DNA of 64,000 nucleotides from an uncultured Colwellia sp. (GTDB lineage Bacteria > Pseudomonadota > Gammaproteobacteria > Enterobacterales > Alteromonadaceae). A model generated the notes under the pieces. It made no database searches. It saw only the letters and a program-made list of their open reading frames with translations, and was not told the origin of the DNA. The stretch spans positions 1-64,000 of the forward strand of contig CAJXWZ010000016.1 in the NCBI GenBank assembly GCA_913062815.1, in the 5' to 3' direction. Each line of letters opens with the position of its first letter. The first letter of the stretch is position 1. A program made the translations under genes and the position numbers. This document shows, one piece after another, positions 28,301 through 37,969 of this stretch.

Positions 28301-28892
28301 TTTCTTCATCATCTCTACCCGTTCGAATTAACTCAAGATAAAAGCGACTGTCAAAATGTTGCTGGTAAAAATTAACCATTTCATTGACTAGGTCGGTATT
28401 GCCTTTAAGCAGCGCTTTACCTATATCGCCTTCTCGACCAGCTGAAAGTAGTATTAACCCCTCTTTATATTCAATTAACCACTGCTTGTCGATAACGGCT
28501 TTATTTTGTAAATGACCGCGCATATAAGCTTTGGAGATAAGCTCAGTAAGATTCTTATAACCATCATTATTGGAGGCAAGTACCACTAAACGCGAAAGCT
28601 CAGTACCAAGCTCATCACTTTGCACCCAAAAGTCACAACCAATTATAGGTTTAATACCCGCACCATGAGCCGCATGATAATATTTTACCAGACCACATAG
28701 ATTGGTTTGATCTGTCAGCGCTAAAGCAGGCATATTCATGGCTGCGGCTTTAGCAATAATCGGTTTTACTTTTTTCAAACCATCGCACATGGAATAATCA
28801 CTGTGCACGCGTAAGTGAATAAATTTAGGCTCTCTAAATTCAGGCATAACTACTGCTGGCACTGTTGATACAGGAGTTGATGAATCAGTCAT
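25320..28892 (-). CDS. dnaE: DNA polymerase III alpha subunit
   Basis: Catalytic subunit of the replicative polymerase. The 1190-residue protein has an N-terminal PHP domain ([19 protein letters not shown]), the class C polymerase palm with [16 protein letters not shown] and the catalytic aspartates in [17 protein letters not shown], the fingers/finger-loop [19 protein letters not shown], a helix-hairpin-helix part, and a C-terminal OB fold ([21 protein letters not shown]). The start lies within the last codons of rnhB (8-base overlap), so translation is coupled. An in-frame ATG 15 codons in (MPEFREPKF) would give a length nearer the E. coli 1160. Identification is secure. Confidence 0.98.
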   Translation of the reverse strand: MTDSSTPVSTVPAVVMPEFREPKFIHLRVHSDYSMCDGLKKVKPIIAKAAAMNMPALALTDQTNLCGLVKYYHAAHGAGIKPIIGCDFWVQSDELGTELSRLVVLASNNDGYKNLTELISKAYMRGHLQNKAVIDKQWLIEYKEGLILLSAGREGDIGKALLKGNTDLVNEMVNFYQQHFDSRFYLELIRTGRDDEENYLHMAVELAGQHNLPVVASNEVMFLSPDDFDAHEIRVAIHDGFTLDDKRRPKRYSTQQYLRSEEEMCALFSDIPEALANSVEIAKRCNVTVTLGEYVLPDFPTEGLEINDYFIKVSQEGLEKRLKQLFDTSRDDFVDIRKPYDERLQIELEVVNNMGFPGYFLIVMEFIQWSKDNNIPVGPGRGSGAGSLVAYALDITDLDPLEYDLLFERFLNPERVSMPDFDIDFCMDRRDEVIDHVAELYGRDAVSQIITFGTMAAKAVIRDVGRVLGHPYGFVDRISKLIPPTPGMTLAKAFEEEPKLPEVYAQDSEVKDLIDMCRILEGTTRNAGKHAGGVVISPTTITDFAPLYCDDEGKNPVTQFDKNDVEDAGLVKFDFLGLRTLTILQWAIEMADDKLLKEGKEPIDITTIDLEDRASFKLLLASQTTAVFQLESSGMKSLIDKLKPDCFEDIIALVALFRPGPLQSGMVDNFIERKHGREEISYPDETWQHIDLKPVLEPTYGIILYQEQVMQIAQVLAGYSLGGADMLRRAMGKKKPEEMAKQRAGFEQGAKDRGVDGELAMKIFDLVEKFAGYGFNKSHSAAYALVSYQTLWMKTHFPAPFMAAVMSADMDNTEKIVTLVDECSNMEIDLLPPDVNAGQYKFTVNDNNQIVYGIGAVKGVGEGPIEAIIAARQAGGPFIDLFDFCARLDLKKTNKRVLEKLIKSGAMDALGPTYKLTNEGKDLPHRAALFETLPEAIKAAEQHAKAEALGQNDLFGLINDEQTDSRQSFKEVRKWPEEIWLDGEKETLGLYLTGHPINRYLTEIKKYASSRLVGMQPTGRDRQAVAVGLVIGVRVLVNKRGRRWALVTLDDKSARMDVRLFPDDYDNFAELLETDAILVCSGQVSFDDYSGGNTMTARDIMTIADARENYVTSLDIQVDRERVDGSFIEQFTQVLTPHKEGTCPVRVFYQREEARGMLELGVQWRVSPADVLLYDLKELLGEESITLQFK

Positions 28893-29517
28893 GGCGTAGT
28901 CCTAAAACTCTAGCAACGGGTTTGAAGCTTTGACGATAACAATCTAACACGCCATGCTCAATAATTTTTTCCAAGTGAACCTTGGTTGGGTAACCTTTAT
29001 GCTTAGCAAAGCCATATTCAGGATGCAGTTTATCTAGGGCGACCATTTCACTATCTCGAGTAACTTTTGCTAGTATCGATGCAGCACTAATCTCACTAAC
29101 GCGATCATCACCCTTTACCACCGATTGGCTATTAATGGTACCTTGCTCGTTAGCAAAAGTAGGCGTGCGATTACCATCAACCAAAACATAATCGGGAGTG
29201 ACATTCAAATCTTGCACTGCACGTTGCATTGCCAACATAGTAGCGTGGAGAATATTTAAGGTATCGATCTCTTGAGGGCTAGCTCGACCGATTGACCAAG
29301 AGATAGCTTTTTGTTTGATTACTTCACTCAAAATAGCGCGTTTTTTCTCTGACAATTTTTTCGAGTCCATTAACCCTTCAATAGGGTTATCGGGATCTAA
29401 AATAACGGCAGCAGTGACTACATCCCCGACCAGAGGTCCACGACCTACTTCATCAACCCCAGCTATACAATAAGCTATAGGATACTCAAATACTGGTAGT
29501 GTTTTTTTTGTTGTCAT
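28885..29517 (-). CDS. rnhB: Ribonuclease HII
   Basis: Removes ribonucleotides and RNA primers from RNA-DNA hybrids. The 210-residue protein carries the catalytic set: [21 protein letters not shown] (Asp and Glu), [10 protein letters not shown] (Asp) and [39 protein letters not shown] at the C-terminal side is family-typical. It sits between lpxB and dnaE, overlapping the latter by 8 bases. The gene opens with an eight-A run near the start codon (codons 3-5), a possible slippage site but still in frame here. Confidence 0.97.
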   Translation of the reverse strand: MTTKKTLPVFEYPIAYCIAGVDEVGRGPLVGDVVTAAVILDPDNPIEGLMDSKKLSEKKRAILSEVIKQKAISWSIGRASPQEIDTLNILHATMLAMQRAVQDLNVTPDYVLVDGNRTPTFANEQGTINSQSVVKGDDRVSEISAASILAKVTRDSEMVALDKLHPEYGFAKHKGYPTKVHLEKIIEHGVLDCYRQSFKPVARVLGLRHD

Positions 29518-29533
29518 AAGTACTGCTTTACCA

Positions 29534-30718
29534 TTAAGCGTTACGGGTGATTTCTAGAGGCAATAACGCAATAACAGCTTTAGCTGCTTGCTCACTTGCA
29601 TCACATTTCAATTGTTGATGTATTGCTACAAAACTATCGTTAAGCTGGCTTTGATCGTTATATAATCGCGACTTTACCAAGGGTACTATTTTTTTTACAC
29701 ACACTTCATCTTGTAATAGTTCAGGCACCAAGGTTTTGTTTGCTAACAAATTGGGTAATGAAAACCACTTAAGCTTAACTAAGCACTTAGCTAATAAATA
29801 AGTGATCAAATTAAACTTATAACAAATTACCATAGGTCTTTTTATTAATGCCGCTTCTAAGGTAACAGTACCTGACGCGGTCAATAAACAATCACTTGCA
29901 GCCATAACAGCTTGTGTTTTATCGATGATGACTTGAATTTTTAAATCAGGTGCAAGTTCATCTTTTAGCGCTCTAAACTGCGCAGCGCGTTTGTCACTCA
30001 CCATAGGAGCAACGAATAGTAGGTTTTCATCTTCTTGCTGTAACTGCTCTGCGCTTTCAAAGAAAGGTTGCAGTAAGCGCGATAATTCTCCACCTCGACT
30101 TCCTGGCATTAACGCTAATATTTTTGCAGAGACAGGTAAGTCAAGTTCGGCTCTGGCTAAAGATAATTCATTGACCATAGGAATATCATCAGCTAAAGGG
30201 TGGCCGACAAAAGTACAAGGCACTTGATGTTTGTCATAGAAGGACTTTTCAAAAGGTAATAACGACAGCACCATATCGGTTGCTTTGGCTATTGTAAAAA
30301 TACGCTTTTCCCGCCATGCCCACACTGAAGGGCTGACATAATGAACTGTTTTTATATCATGAGCTTTTAAACGAAGCTCTAGCCCAATGTTAAAGTCAGG
30401 TGCATCAATACCAATAAATACATCAGGCTTGTTTTCTGAAAAATAGTTAACTAACGACTTTCTGACATGTAGTAATCGTCGAAGTCGCCCCAGCACTTCA
30501 ATAATGCCCATTACTGCGAGCTCTTCCATAGCAAAAAGGCTTTCAAAACCTAGCTTTTGCATTTTAGCGCCGCCAATACCAACGAACTTTGCCTGAGGAT
30601 ATACTTTTTGCAGTGCCGCGATTAAGCCGGCTCCTAGTGTGTCGCCCGAATGTTCGCCAACGACAATAGCAAATACTGGCATGTTGGTGGGAGTGTTATC
30701 TATAGAAAGGCTTGTCAC
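29534..30718 (-). CDS. lpxB: Lipid-A-disaccharide synthase
   Basis: Peripheral inner-membrane glycosyltransferase that joins lipid X to UDP-2,3-diacylglucosamine, forming the lipid A disaccharide. The 394-residue protein has [39 protein letters not shown], the [14 protein letters not shown] block, [38 protein letters not shown] and [20 protein letters not shown], all GT19 signatures. The start used is GTG at 30716-30718, which has AGGA 8 bases upstream; an ATG 12 codons on (MPVFAIVV) is an alternative. A hairpin overlaps the ribosome site (own entry). It follows lpxA in the lipid A cluster. Confidence 0.97.
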   Translation of the reverse strand: MTSLSIDNTPTNMPVFAIVVGEHSGDTLGAGLIAALQKVYPQAKFVGIGGAKMQKLGFESLFAMEELAVMGIIEVLGRLRRLLHVRKSLVNYFSENKPDVFIGIDAPDFNIGLELRLKAHDIKTVHYVSPSVWAWREKRIFTIAKATDMVLSLLPFEKSFYDKHQVPCTFVGHPLADDIPMVNELSLARAELDLPVSAKILALMPGSRGGELSRLLQPFFESAEQLQQEDENLLFVAPMVSDKRAAQFRALKDELAPDLKIQVIIDKTQAVMAASDCLLTASGTVTLEAALIKRPMVICYKFNLITYLLAKCLVKLKWFSLPNLLANKTLVPELLQDEVCVKKIVPLVKSRLYNDQSQLNDSFVAIHQQLKCDASEQAAKAVIALLPLEITRNA

Positions 30719-30729
30719 TATGTAAAATC

Positions 30730-30761
30730 CTAGGTTTAAGTTCCTAGGTGCTAAAACCTAG
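30730..30761 (-). promoter_or_regulatory. Hairpin overlapping the lpxB ribosome-binding site
   Basis: CTAGGTTT (30730-30737) and AAACCTAG (30754-30761) form a perfect 8-base-pair stem in the lpxA-lpxB gap, with a further CCTAGG inside the loop. On the minus strand the 3' arm runs into AGGA, the likely Shine-Dalgarno of the lpxB GTG start. It could modulate lpxB translation; it has no T run, so it is not a typical terminator. Confidence 0.4.
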
Positions 30762-30771
30762 CCACTTTTCT

Positions 30772-31542
30772 TTATCGAATAATGCCGCGAGTAGATTGCT
30801 TAATGGAATGAGTAAAAAGATCAAGCGCTGCTGAAGAATCACCTAATGCTGTTATCGCCGATAAAGCGTCATCAACAGACTGTTTCTTGCGATATACTTC
30901 TTTATAAGCACGCTTAATTGACAAGATAACATCACTATCAAACCCTCGTCGTTTAAGTCCTTCACTATTCAAGCCAAACGGTTTAGCGGGGTGACCAGAC
31001 GCCATTACATAAGCAGGTATGTCTTTTAACACCAAAGCGTTCGCAGCAACAAAACTATGAGAGCCAATATGACAAAATTGATGCACGCCAGACATACCAC
31101 CAATGATAACATGATCACCTACATGAACATGACCAGCAATTGAAGCATTGTTTGCCATAATGCAATGATTACCAACCATACAATCATGTGCTACATGCGT
31201 ATAGGCCATAAATAAATTGTTACTTCCTATCTTGGTTAGACTATTATCTTGAAGAGTGCCACGATGGATAGTGCAACATTCACGAAAAATATTATTATCG
31301 CCAATAATTAACTCTGTCGGCTCACCTGCATACTTTAAGTCTTGGCAATCTTCACCTATGCTAGCAAATTGGAATATGCGATTACCTTTGCCTATTTTAG
31401 TTGGCCCATTAATGACAACATGAGAGCTGATATTACAATCATCACCAATAACAACATTGCTGGAAATATAAGTCCAAGGACCAATAGTTACGTTGTTGCC
31501 AATGACAGCACCAGGTTCAATAATTGCTTGAGGATGGATCAT
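30772..31542 (-). CDS. lpxA: UDP-N-acetylglucosamine O-acyltransferase
   Basis: First step of lipid A synthesis: moves a 3-hydroxyacyl chain from acyl-ACP to UDP-GlcNAc. The 256-residue protein is a left-handed beta-helix of hexapeptide repeats (IGNNVTIGPWTYISSNVVIGDD...), with the catalytic-histidine region NNLFMAYTHVAHDCMVGNHC and the GMSGVHQFCHIGSHSFVAANA block, then the helical C-terminal part SEGLKRRGFDSDVILSIKRAYK. AAGAGAAAA precedes the ATG. It lies between fabZ and lpxB in the standard order lpxD-fabZ-lpxA-lpxB. Confidence 0.98.
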   Translation of the reverse strand: MIHPQAIIEPGAVIGNNVTIGPWTYISSNVVIGDDCNISSHVVINGPTKIGKGNRIFQFASIGEDCQDLKYAGEPTELIIGDNNIFRECCTIHRGTLQDNSLTKIGSNNLFMAYTHVAHDCMVGNHCIMANNASIAGHVHVGDHVIIGGMSGVHQFCHIGSHSFVAANALVLKDIPAYVMASGHPAKPFGLNSEGLKRRGFDSDVILSIKRAYKEVYRKKQSVDDALSAITALGDSSAALDLFTHSIKQSTRGIIR

Positions 31543-31599
31543 AGTTTTCTCTTTTGCCTATTTTTAAAATGTATCGCGCAAACGATACAAGATGACTGA

Positions 31600-32052
31600 C
31601 TACAGTTTTCTTCTTGCACACATGAGATCAGCAGAGCAAACCACTTTCCCATCAACTATAGCTTCGCCATAAAATTTCCACATACCACGACGTTCTTTAA
31701 TAAACTCGACATGAAGATGCATAGTGTCTCCTGGTAAAACCGGTCGCTTAAATCGAGCCTTATCAATTGATGCAAAAAGGTACATTTCATTTTCACCGCG
31801 TCCTTCGCTACTTTTAAAGCCTAGAATTCCGGTAGCCTGGGCTAGTGCCTCTAGAATGAGAACGCCCGGAAAAATTGCTGCATCAGGAAAATGTCCGGTA
31901 AAGACAGGCTCGTTTATGGTGACATTTTTTATCGCATGAAGTGTTTTACCTGGCTCATGATCAACAACTTTATCAACAAGTAACATTGGGTATCTATGTG
32001 GGATTAATTCTTTAATTTCATTCAGCGAGATAGGCTTTGTATTAGTGTCCAA
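31600..32052 (-). CDS. fabZ: 3-hydroxyacyl-ACP dehydratase FabZ
   Basis: Hot-dog-fold dehydratase of fatty-acid elongation; also balances the 3-hydroxymyristoyl-ACP pool used by LpxA. The 150-residue protein shows [20 protein letters not shown], the catalytic His in [24 protein letters not shown] (His, then Glu), and [17 protein letters not shown]. The start is TTG at 32050-32052 with AAAGGA 8 bases upstream; no ATG is available. It is between lpxD and lpxA. Confidence 0.97.
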   Translation of the reverse strand: MDTNTKPISLNEIKELIPHRYPMLLVDKVVDHEPGKTLHAIKNVTINEPVFTGHFPDAAIFPGVLILEALAQATGILGFKSSEGRGENEMYLFASIDKARFKRPVLPGDTMHLHVEFIKERRGMWKFYGEAIVDGKVVCSADLMCARRKL

Positions 32053-32170
32053 TTGATTTTTCCTTTCAATGGTTTGTACTGATTCATTTTAAGATGATCA
32101 GCACAAGAAATATGCGTTATTTTACCCAGCTTTGTCAGCCATGATTATTATTATTAGATTTTAGGTGATT

Positions 32171-33214
32171 TTATTGGTTTTCGAGAAGTTTTTCTAGTGT
32201 TTTGATACGTTTGGTTAAACTATCAAGACGTTTTACCCTAGCATTAGTTTTATTCCATTCTTTATTCGGCGCTGCTGGCATGCCTGAGGAATAGACTCCT
32301 GAACTAGTAATATCTTTAGTAACCATTGCCATACCGGTAAAAACGCAGTTATCGGTAATATTAATATGACCATTAACCCCTACTAAACCGGCAATAGTAC
32401 AATTTTTTCCTACAACAGTACTTCCTGCAACAACACTACAAGCTGCCATCGCGGTATTTTCGCCTATGACCACATTGTGGGCAATTTGGATTTGATTATC
32501 TAAAATGGCCCCATCTTTAATAATAGTGTCTTCTAACGCGCCTCTATCGATGGTAGTACTGGCACCTATTTCAACACGATCACCAATAATCACTCGACCT
32601 AACTGTGGTATTTTATGCCACTTATATTGCTCATCAACTGGCGCATAACCAAACCCATCGGAGCCAATGACGGTATTTGCTTGTATTAAGCAAGAATCTC
32701 CAATAATCACATTATGGTAGATGCTAATATTTGACCAAAGACGTGTTCCTACACCGAGTGAGGAATTTTTACCAATAAAACAACCCGCACCGACACGTAC
32801 ATTATCAGCAAGGGTAACGCCTGACTCTATAACAGTATTAGCGCCTACATGCACATTGTCACCGAATGAAACATCATCATCAATAACAGCACTGATATGA
32901 ATACCAGAGGCTGTTTGAGGTGTTGTATCAAGTAAATTAGCCAATATGGCATAGCCCATATAAGGGTTATCCATTACCAGCGCATTAACAGGACACTTAG
33001 CTAACATATCAGGAGAAACAATAACGGCACTTGCTTGAGTGTTATCAAGCTGTGATATATATTTTTTATTCGCTAAAAAAGCCACTTGTCCTGATTGAGC
33101 ACCCGCAAGTGTTGCCAAGCTTATTACTTCACTATCTTCTGGGCAGTTTTGCTTGTCATTTAGTACAAGCTTGGCATTAATATGTTTTGCTATCTCAGCA
33201 AGTGTAAAAGTCAT
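32171..33214 (-). CDS. lpxD: UDP-3-O-(3-hydroxymyristoyl)glucosamine N-acyltransferase
   Basis: Third enzyme of lipid A synthesis; adds the second hydroxyacyl chain by N-acylation. The 347-residue protein has an N-terminal uridine-binding domain (MTFTLAEIAKHINAKLV, FLANKKYISQL), a hexapeptide left-handed helix with GSDGFGYAPVDEQYKWHKIPQLG, IQIAHNVVIGENTAMAACS (catalytic His) and a C-terminal helix LDSLTKRIKTLEKLLENQ. The ATG is three bases after the skp stop, so translation is probably coupled. It is followed by fabZ. Confidence 0.97.
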   Translation of the reverse strand: MTFTLAEIAKHINAKLVLNDKQNCPEDSEVISLATLAGAQSGQVAFLANKKYISQLDNTQASAVIVSPDMLAKCPVNALVMDNPYMGYAILANLLDTTPQTASGIHISAVIDDDVSFGDNVHVGANTVIESGVTLADNVRVGAGCFIGKNSSLGVGTRLWSNISIYHNVIIGDSCLIQANTVIGSDGFGYAPVDEQYKWHKIPQLGRVIIGDRVEIGASTTIDRGALEDTIIKDGAILDNQIQIAHNVVIGENTAMAACSVVAGSTVVGKNCTIAGLVGVNGHINITDNCVFTGMAMVTKDITSSGVYSSGMPAAPNKEWNKTNARVKRLDSLTKRIKTLEKLLENQ

Positions 33215-33217
33215 CGA

Positions 33218-33736
33218 TTACTTAATCTTGCTAACTTGCTCTACAACTTTACTGGTGATATCTGTAGCTGGTTTTGCAAATACAACAGCTTGACCTGAAA
33301 GCACCAAGTCGAAATCTTCTTTTGCTGCGATATTATCAACAGACTGAGTGACTAAAGCTAATAGCTTATTAGTTTCTTGGTTTTTACGTTGGGCAACTTT
33401 TTGCTGAAATTCTTTTACTTTTACTTGATATTGCTGATATAAACCAGCCATCTTAGTTTGTAATTCTTTCTTTTCTTTTTCGCTCATTAAAGAGCCATTA
33501 CGCTTTAAGTTTTCATCTTCAAAAGTTAGGTCTTTTTGAAGCTGTTCAATCACTGCTTTTTCATCTTTAAACTCAGTTTCTAATGCTTGCATTAATGCTG
33601 CAGCCTGAGGGATTTGACTAATAGCTTCTTGTACATTTACTACCGCAATTTTTTGCTCGAACGCCATTGCACTACTAGCGAGTACCATAGAAGATGCTGC
33701 TGCAGTAATTGCCATAGATTTAATAAGTTTGTTCAA
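33218..33736 (-). CDS. skp: Periplasmic chaperone Skp (OmpH)
   Basis: Holdase that carries unfolded outer-membrane proteins to BamA. The 172-residue protein has a signal peptide (cut after SSAMA) and the mature start FEQKIAVVNVQEAISQIPQ, followed by a long charged coiled-coil tentacle region (residues about 50-130, rich in Lys/Glu/Gln) and the closing AKEDFDLVLSGQAVVFAKP segment. The start is TTG at 33734-33736 with AGAGGA seven bases upstream. It lies between bamA and lpxD, the standard place. Confidence 0.95.
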   Translation of the reverse strand: MNKLIKSMAITAAASSMVLASSAMAFEQKIAVVNVQEAISQIPQAAALMQALETEFKDEKAVIEQLQKDLTFEDENLKRNGSLMSEKEKKELQTKMAGLYQQYQVKVKEFQQKVAQRKNQETNKLLALVTQSVDNIAAKEDFDLVLSGQAVVFAKPATDITSKVVEQVSKIK

Positions 33737-33816
33737 TGTATATTCCTCTTTATTTTTATACTAATTCTTTGCTTTGCTTAATCTAACAGCTTAGCAGTGT
33801 GATTTACTAGGTAAAA

Positions 33817-36291
33817 TTAAAATGTTTTACCAATATTGAAACTAAAAAATGCCGTATCGTCATCTTCAGCTTCTTTTATAGATTTTGCAAAGTTAAATAT
33901 CATCGGTCCCATAGGTGATAACCACTGAATAGATAAACCGCCTGAAGCGCGATAACGACCTACATCAGAATAATCGGCTATTTTAGCAAATTCAATAGGC
34001 GCTAAATCTTGATAGTCGGCAATATTAAATTCGGTATCCCAAACATTACCAACATCAACAAAAAAGCTGGTGCGAACACTGTTTGAATAACTTTCGTCTA
34101 AAAATGGGGTTGGTACTATCAACTCAATACCGCCCACGGCTATGGCATTACCACCAACAGAGCGTGGAGATACTTGCAGATAATCATGATCAGGGCCTAA
34201 ACAACAAGCGGTACTGCCTGTTGGGCTGGGTGTGCCACCGATATTCGTTGGATAGCGATAAACAGCTCGAGGGCCAACGGTATTATTTTCAAAACCACGT
34301 AAGCTATCAGAACCACCGGCTCTGAAATTCTCCCAAAATGGTAATAACTGATCATTACCGTTTACTTCACCGTAACCATTTCCGTAACCAAGCTGTAATC
34401 GAGTTAACACTGTCCAGCTCTGATCGCGGGTTAGTGGGAAATAAAATTTAGAGTCCAAGTTCACTTTGAAATATTGCACATCGGAAGTTTCTGGTGTGGT
34501 CATTTTTAATGACAAACTTTGTGATGAACCTGAAGTAGGGAATGTACCCCTGTTTAATGTTGAACGAGAAACGCTGCCATTAATATCGAAGTTTTTAAAG
34601 GCCAATGGCGCATCAGGATCATCAGGATTTGCATGCAAGTCGTAAAAAGATTGAATCTGCTCGTAAGTTTCTAATGATGTGATTTCGTTACTTTTAAAGC
34701 CTATTCCAAAATTAATTCTCACATACTCATTGACTGGAAAGCCCCAGTTTAAGCCAACACCATAAGTTTTATTATTGTATTCGACAAGATTGGCACTACC
34801 GGCATCAAATGCTTGATAAAATATTTGTCCACCTAATGAAATAGCATCAACAGTAAAGTATGGATCAGTATATGAAACACTGGCACTTTTAGAATACTTA
34901 TTGGTATTAATATTAAAACCTAGGCGATTACCTGTACCTAAAAAGTTGTTCTGTTGTACACCGGCATTTAAACTTAACCCTGTTCTATCACCAAAGCCTA
35001 TGCCAGCGGTAAATGAACCTGAGGCTTGCTCTTTTACGGTAAAATCGACATCAACTAAATCATCTTCACCTGCAATTTGATTAGTCTCAAATTCAACAGT
35101 TTCCATATAAGGTAGGCGAGATAATCGAGCTTTTGAATGCTCTACCATATTGTTTGATAACCAGGCACCTTCCATTTGACGTAGCTCACGGCGTAATACT
35201 CTATCAGCGGTAACATGGTTGCCAGTAAAGTTTACTTTATTCACATAGATGCGTTTACCGGGATCAATTGAAATTGACAGCTTAACCGATTTATCTTCAT
35301 CATTAATATCTGGAATGGTAGTCACTTTAGGATAAGCATAACCAAATCGTCCTAGAAATTTACTAATAACTTCTTCGGTGTAGGTCACTTCAGCGCCATT
35401 ATATAGCTCATCTGTTTGTATTGGGTTTATTGCACGGATTGTTTCCTCGAAACCTGCCATATCACCAATAAAATCGATTTCACTTACTGTATAGGTTTCA
35501 CCTTCAGTAACATTTAAGGCGATATATACCGCCTCTTTATCAGGTGTCATTGATACCTGAGTTGAATCAACTTTAAAGCGTAAGTAACCTCTATCTAAGT
35601 AGTAACTATTGATAGTTTCCATATCACCTTGTAAGGCCTGCTTTTGATACCTATCCTGCGCCATAAAATTCCACCAAGGCGAATCAAAAGTAAGCTCTAT
35701 TTTATCAAGCACTTCTGCATCAGTAAAAACTTCATTGCCAATAATGTTTATTTGCTTAATCGCTGCAGCATCACCTTCGGTAAAAGCAAACTCCAAATTA
35801 ACTCTGTTTCTTGGCAGGTGAGTAATGGTTGCCGTTACATCGGCATTATACTTACCAACACTATGATAAAAATCTTCTAAGCCCATTTCTATACCCGAAA
35901 TAACGGTACGGTCAAGGGTTTCGCCCACCCGTATATTACTACCATCTAAACTTTCGGTTAACTGTTCGTCTTTTAAATCGCTATTACCATCAAAAATAAT
36001 TTCGCTAATAGTTTCACGTTCTTTGACCCGATAAATAATACGGTTACCTTCTCGATATACGCGAATATCGTTAAAGTGCCCTGACTTATATAAAGACTTA
36101 ATTGATTGAGAAATTCTAAATTTATTTAAATTATCACCAACATTAAAAGGGATATGAGTCAATGCAGCACCTAAAGCGACACGCTGTAAACCTTTTACTT
36201 CGATGTCTTCAAGTAGAAATTCTTCAGCTGCTTGCGCTGTTGTACCTAAAGCGCCTAATAAAACCCCAAGGGCTAATCTTTTAATTATCAT
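33817..36291 (-). CDS. bamA: Outer-membrane assembly factor BamA
   Basis: Central Omp85 protein of the BAM complex. The 824-residue precursor has a signal peptide (through TAQA), five POTRA domains (about residues 24-420; the first begins FLLEDIEVKGLQRVALGAAL), and a 16-strand barrel ending in aromatic Phe (FSFNIGKTF). Loop 6 holds the conserved LRGFENNTVGPRAVY. Later in that loop two adjacent cysteines occur (STACCLGPDHDY; codons at 34201-34206), where E. coli has a spaced Cys pair. It lies between rseP and skp. A short hairpin (TTCAC/GTGAA) overlaps the likely ribosome-binding site. Confidence 0.98.
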   Translation of the reverse strand: MIIKRLALGVLLGALGTTAQAAEEFLLEDIEVKGLQRVALGAALTHIPFNVGDNLNKFRISQSIKSLYKSGHFNDIRVYREGNRIIYRVKERETISEIIFDGNSDLKDEQLTESLDGSNIRVGETLDRTVISGIEMGLEDFYHSVGKYNADVTATITHLPRNRVNLEFAFTEGDAAAIKQINIIGNEVFTDAEVLDKIELTFDSPWWNFMAQDRYQKQALQGDMETINSYYLDRGYLRFKVDSTQVSMTPDKEAVYIALNVTEGETYTVSEIDFIGDMAGFEETIRAINPIQTDELYNGAEVTYTEEVISKFLGRFGYAYPKVTTIPDINDEDKSVKLSISIDPGKRIYVNKVNFTGNHVTADRVLRRELRQMEGAWLSNNMVEHSKARLSRLPYMETVEFETNQIAGEDDLVDVDFTVKEQASGSFTAGIGFGDRTGLSLNAGVQQNNFLGTGNRLGFNINTNKYSKSASVSYTDPYFTVDAISLGGQIFYQAFDAGSANLVEYNNKTYGVGLNWGFPVNEYVRINFGIGFKSNEITSLETYEQIQSFYDLHANPDDPDAPLAFKNFDINGSVSRSTLNRGTFPTSGSSQSLSLKMTTPETSDVQYFKVNLDSKFYFPLTRDQSWTVLTRLQLGYGNGYGEVNGNDQLLPFWENFRAGGSDSLRGFENNTVGPRAVYRYPTNIGGTPSPTGSTACCLGPDHDYLQVSPRSVGGNAIAVGGIELIVPTPFLDESYSNSVRTSFFVDVGNVWDTEFNIADYQDLAPIEFAKIADYSDVGRYRASGGLSIQWLSPMGPMIFNFAKSIKEAEDDDTAFFSFNIGKTF

Positions 36292-36306
36292 ATATTTTCA
36301 CTTCGT

Positions 36307-36348
36307 GAAGCTACAAGTTTCAAGCAGTAAGCTATAAGCTGAAAACGA
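36307..36348. repeat. Degenerate heptanucleotide repeat upstream of bamA
   Basis: Six successive 7-base units, GAAGCTA, CAAGTTT, CAAGCAG, TAAGCTA, TAAGCTG, AAAACGA, share an nAAGCnn pattern. They lie in the 280-base rseP-bamA gap, 15 bases before bamA. The 7-base phase is plain to see; its role is unknown. The remainder of the gap is AT-rich with no gene. Confidence 0.6.
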
Positions 36349-36571
36349 CAGCATCTAACTTAAACTTAAAACCTACTACTTATTTCTTATTTATAATTCG
36401 ACTAAAATCATTAAAAAAATCTATACTTTTCTTACTGCTAATGAAAAGCACTAACCTTAACTATTTACAATTTTCTACTTAAGCTTTGATAAACTCTTTT
36501 ACGTGCTGTTAGCTTAAAAAACAAGTTATCATTGTTTTATTTAGCAATCGCTAAAAAGTCATAACGCTTAT

Positions 36572-37933
36572 CTAACCTAACACTCGGCTAAAATCATTAA
36601 ATATAGCAATGCTCATTAATGCTAATAATGCCAACGCTCCAAATTTAAACCCAGCCTCTTGAATATTTTCTGGTACCGGCTTTCCAGTTAAAAGCTCTAT
36701 AACATAATAGAGTAAGTGCCCGCCATCAAGTACTGGCAACGGCAAAAGGTTAATTATTCCTAAATTAATACTAATTAACGCTAAAAAGCCTAAAAAATAG
36801 ACAAAACCGTAGCCGGCACTATCACCTGCTCCTTGAGCGATGGCAATGGGACCGCTCAAATTTTTCACCGAGACATCGCCCGTAATTAGTTTTCCTATCA
36901 TCTTGAAACTTAGACTAATTAAATTCCAAGTTCGCGTGACACTTTCTGTCATAGCCGAAAATAAACCATAACTTAATTCGATTCGATATTCTTCTGGCCA
37001 ATTATCAGCCTTAGGAGAAACACCTAAATAACCTACGAGCTTACCATTTTGTTCAACACTTTTTGGTGTTACCGCAATGACTTGAGTTTCACCTGTTCTT
37101 TCGATAGTTATTTCCACTGTCTGATTAGGATACAATTTAATTTTTTTAGCAAAATCAACCCAACCTTTTTCTAATGGTTCACTATTAAGTGCTATTAACT
37201 TATCGCCTACGAGCAGACCAGCCATTTGAGCAGGGCTATCTTTACCTATAACTGCTAGTTCATTATAAACATTAGGTCGATAGGGTATTATGCCTAAACT
37301 GGTTAGAGCGGATACTTTTTCAGGAGCAAAATGCCAATCGTTAGTGATTAATGTGTGGCTAGTTACATATTGGCTATCACTTTGCTTGGTGTTGATTACA
37401 ATTGAGTCAGCGCCTATCTCACCCACTAAAGCCATATTTACATCTTGCCAATCACGCGTGGTAATTCCCGCTACTTTAACAATCTCTACATTAGTTGCCA
37501 TTTCGGCATGAGCGGCTATAGAGTCGGTATCTATACTGCCTACTACGGGTTTAATACTGGGCACACCAATAAGTAGCATCAAATAAAAAGCTAATATAGC
37601 AAAAGCAAAGTTTGCAAAAGGTCCTGCTGCAATTATCGCGATTCGCTGGTAAACCGATTTCGAATTAAAGGTTTTATCTCTGTCTTGCTCTGCTACTTCA
37701 TCAACTCTTTCATCGAGCATTTTTACGTAACCACCAAGCGGGATCATCGCAATAACGTATTCGGTGCCGTCAGCAGCTCTTTTACGCCAAATGGCTTTGC
37801 CAAAACCAACAGAAAAGCGCTCTACTTTGACACCGTTTTTACGTGCTACCCAAAAGTGTCCATATTCATGAACAGTAACTAAAATACCTAATGCGATAAC
37901 AAAGGAGGCTAAATTCCAAATAAACTCAAACAT
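36572..37933 (-). CDS. rseP: Site-2 protease RseP
   Basis: Inner-membrane zinc metalloprotease that cleaves anti-sigma-E factor RseA and clears signal peptides. The 453-residue protein has the zinc motif HEYGH (residues 22-26) in the first transmembrane helix, GVKVERFSVGFGKAIWRK, the GGYVKMLDE membrane-reentrant loop, two PDZ-like domains in the periplasmic middle (about 115-310, second with GKDSPAQMAGLLVGDKLIALN), and NLLPLPVLDGGHLLYYVIE carrying the third zinc ligand. It lies between dxr and bamA. Confidence 0.97.
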   Translation of the reverse strand: MFEFIWNLASFVIALGILVTVHEYGHFWVARKNGVKVERFSVGFGKAIWRKRAADGTEYVIAMIPLGGYVKMLDERVDEVAEQDRDKTFNSKSVYQRIAIIAAGPFANFAFAILAFYLMLLIGVPSIKPVVGSIDTDSIAAHAEMATNVEIVKVAGITTRDWQDVNMALVGEIGADSIVINTKQSDSQYVTSHTLITNDWHFAPEKVSALTSLGIIPYRPNVYNELAVIGKDSPAQMAGLLVGDKLIALNSEPLEKGWVDFAKKIKLYPNQTVEITIERTGETQVIAVTPKSVEQNGKLVGYLGVSPKADNWPEEYRIELSYGLFSAMTESVTRTWNLISLSFKMIGKLITGDVSVKNLSGPIAIAQGAGDSAGYGFVYFLGFLALISINLGIINLLPLPVLDGGHLLYYVIELLTGKPVPENIQEAGFKFGALALLALMSIAIFNDFSRVLG

Positions 37934-37969
37934 GTTTTTTTTCTTTCCTCAAGATTACTTCATATAAAT

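Noticed and set aside
29485..29517. Frameshift by the A8 run at the start of rnhB
   Set aside because: The frame through the run is intact and leads straight into the conserved RNase HII sequence; slippage would only produce a truncated product.
36292..36480. Sigma-E-type promoter before bamA
   Set aside because: A GAAACTT -35-like hexamer is present, but no TCTGA-type -10 at about 16 bases follows it.
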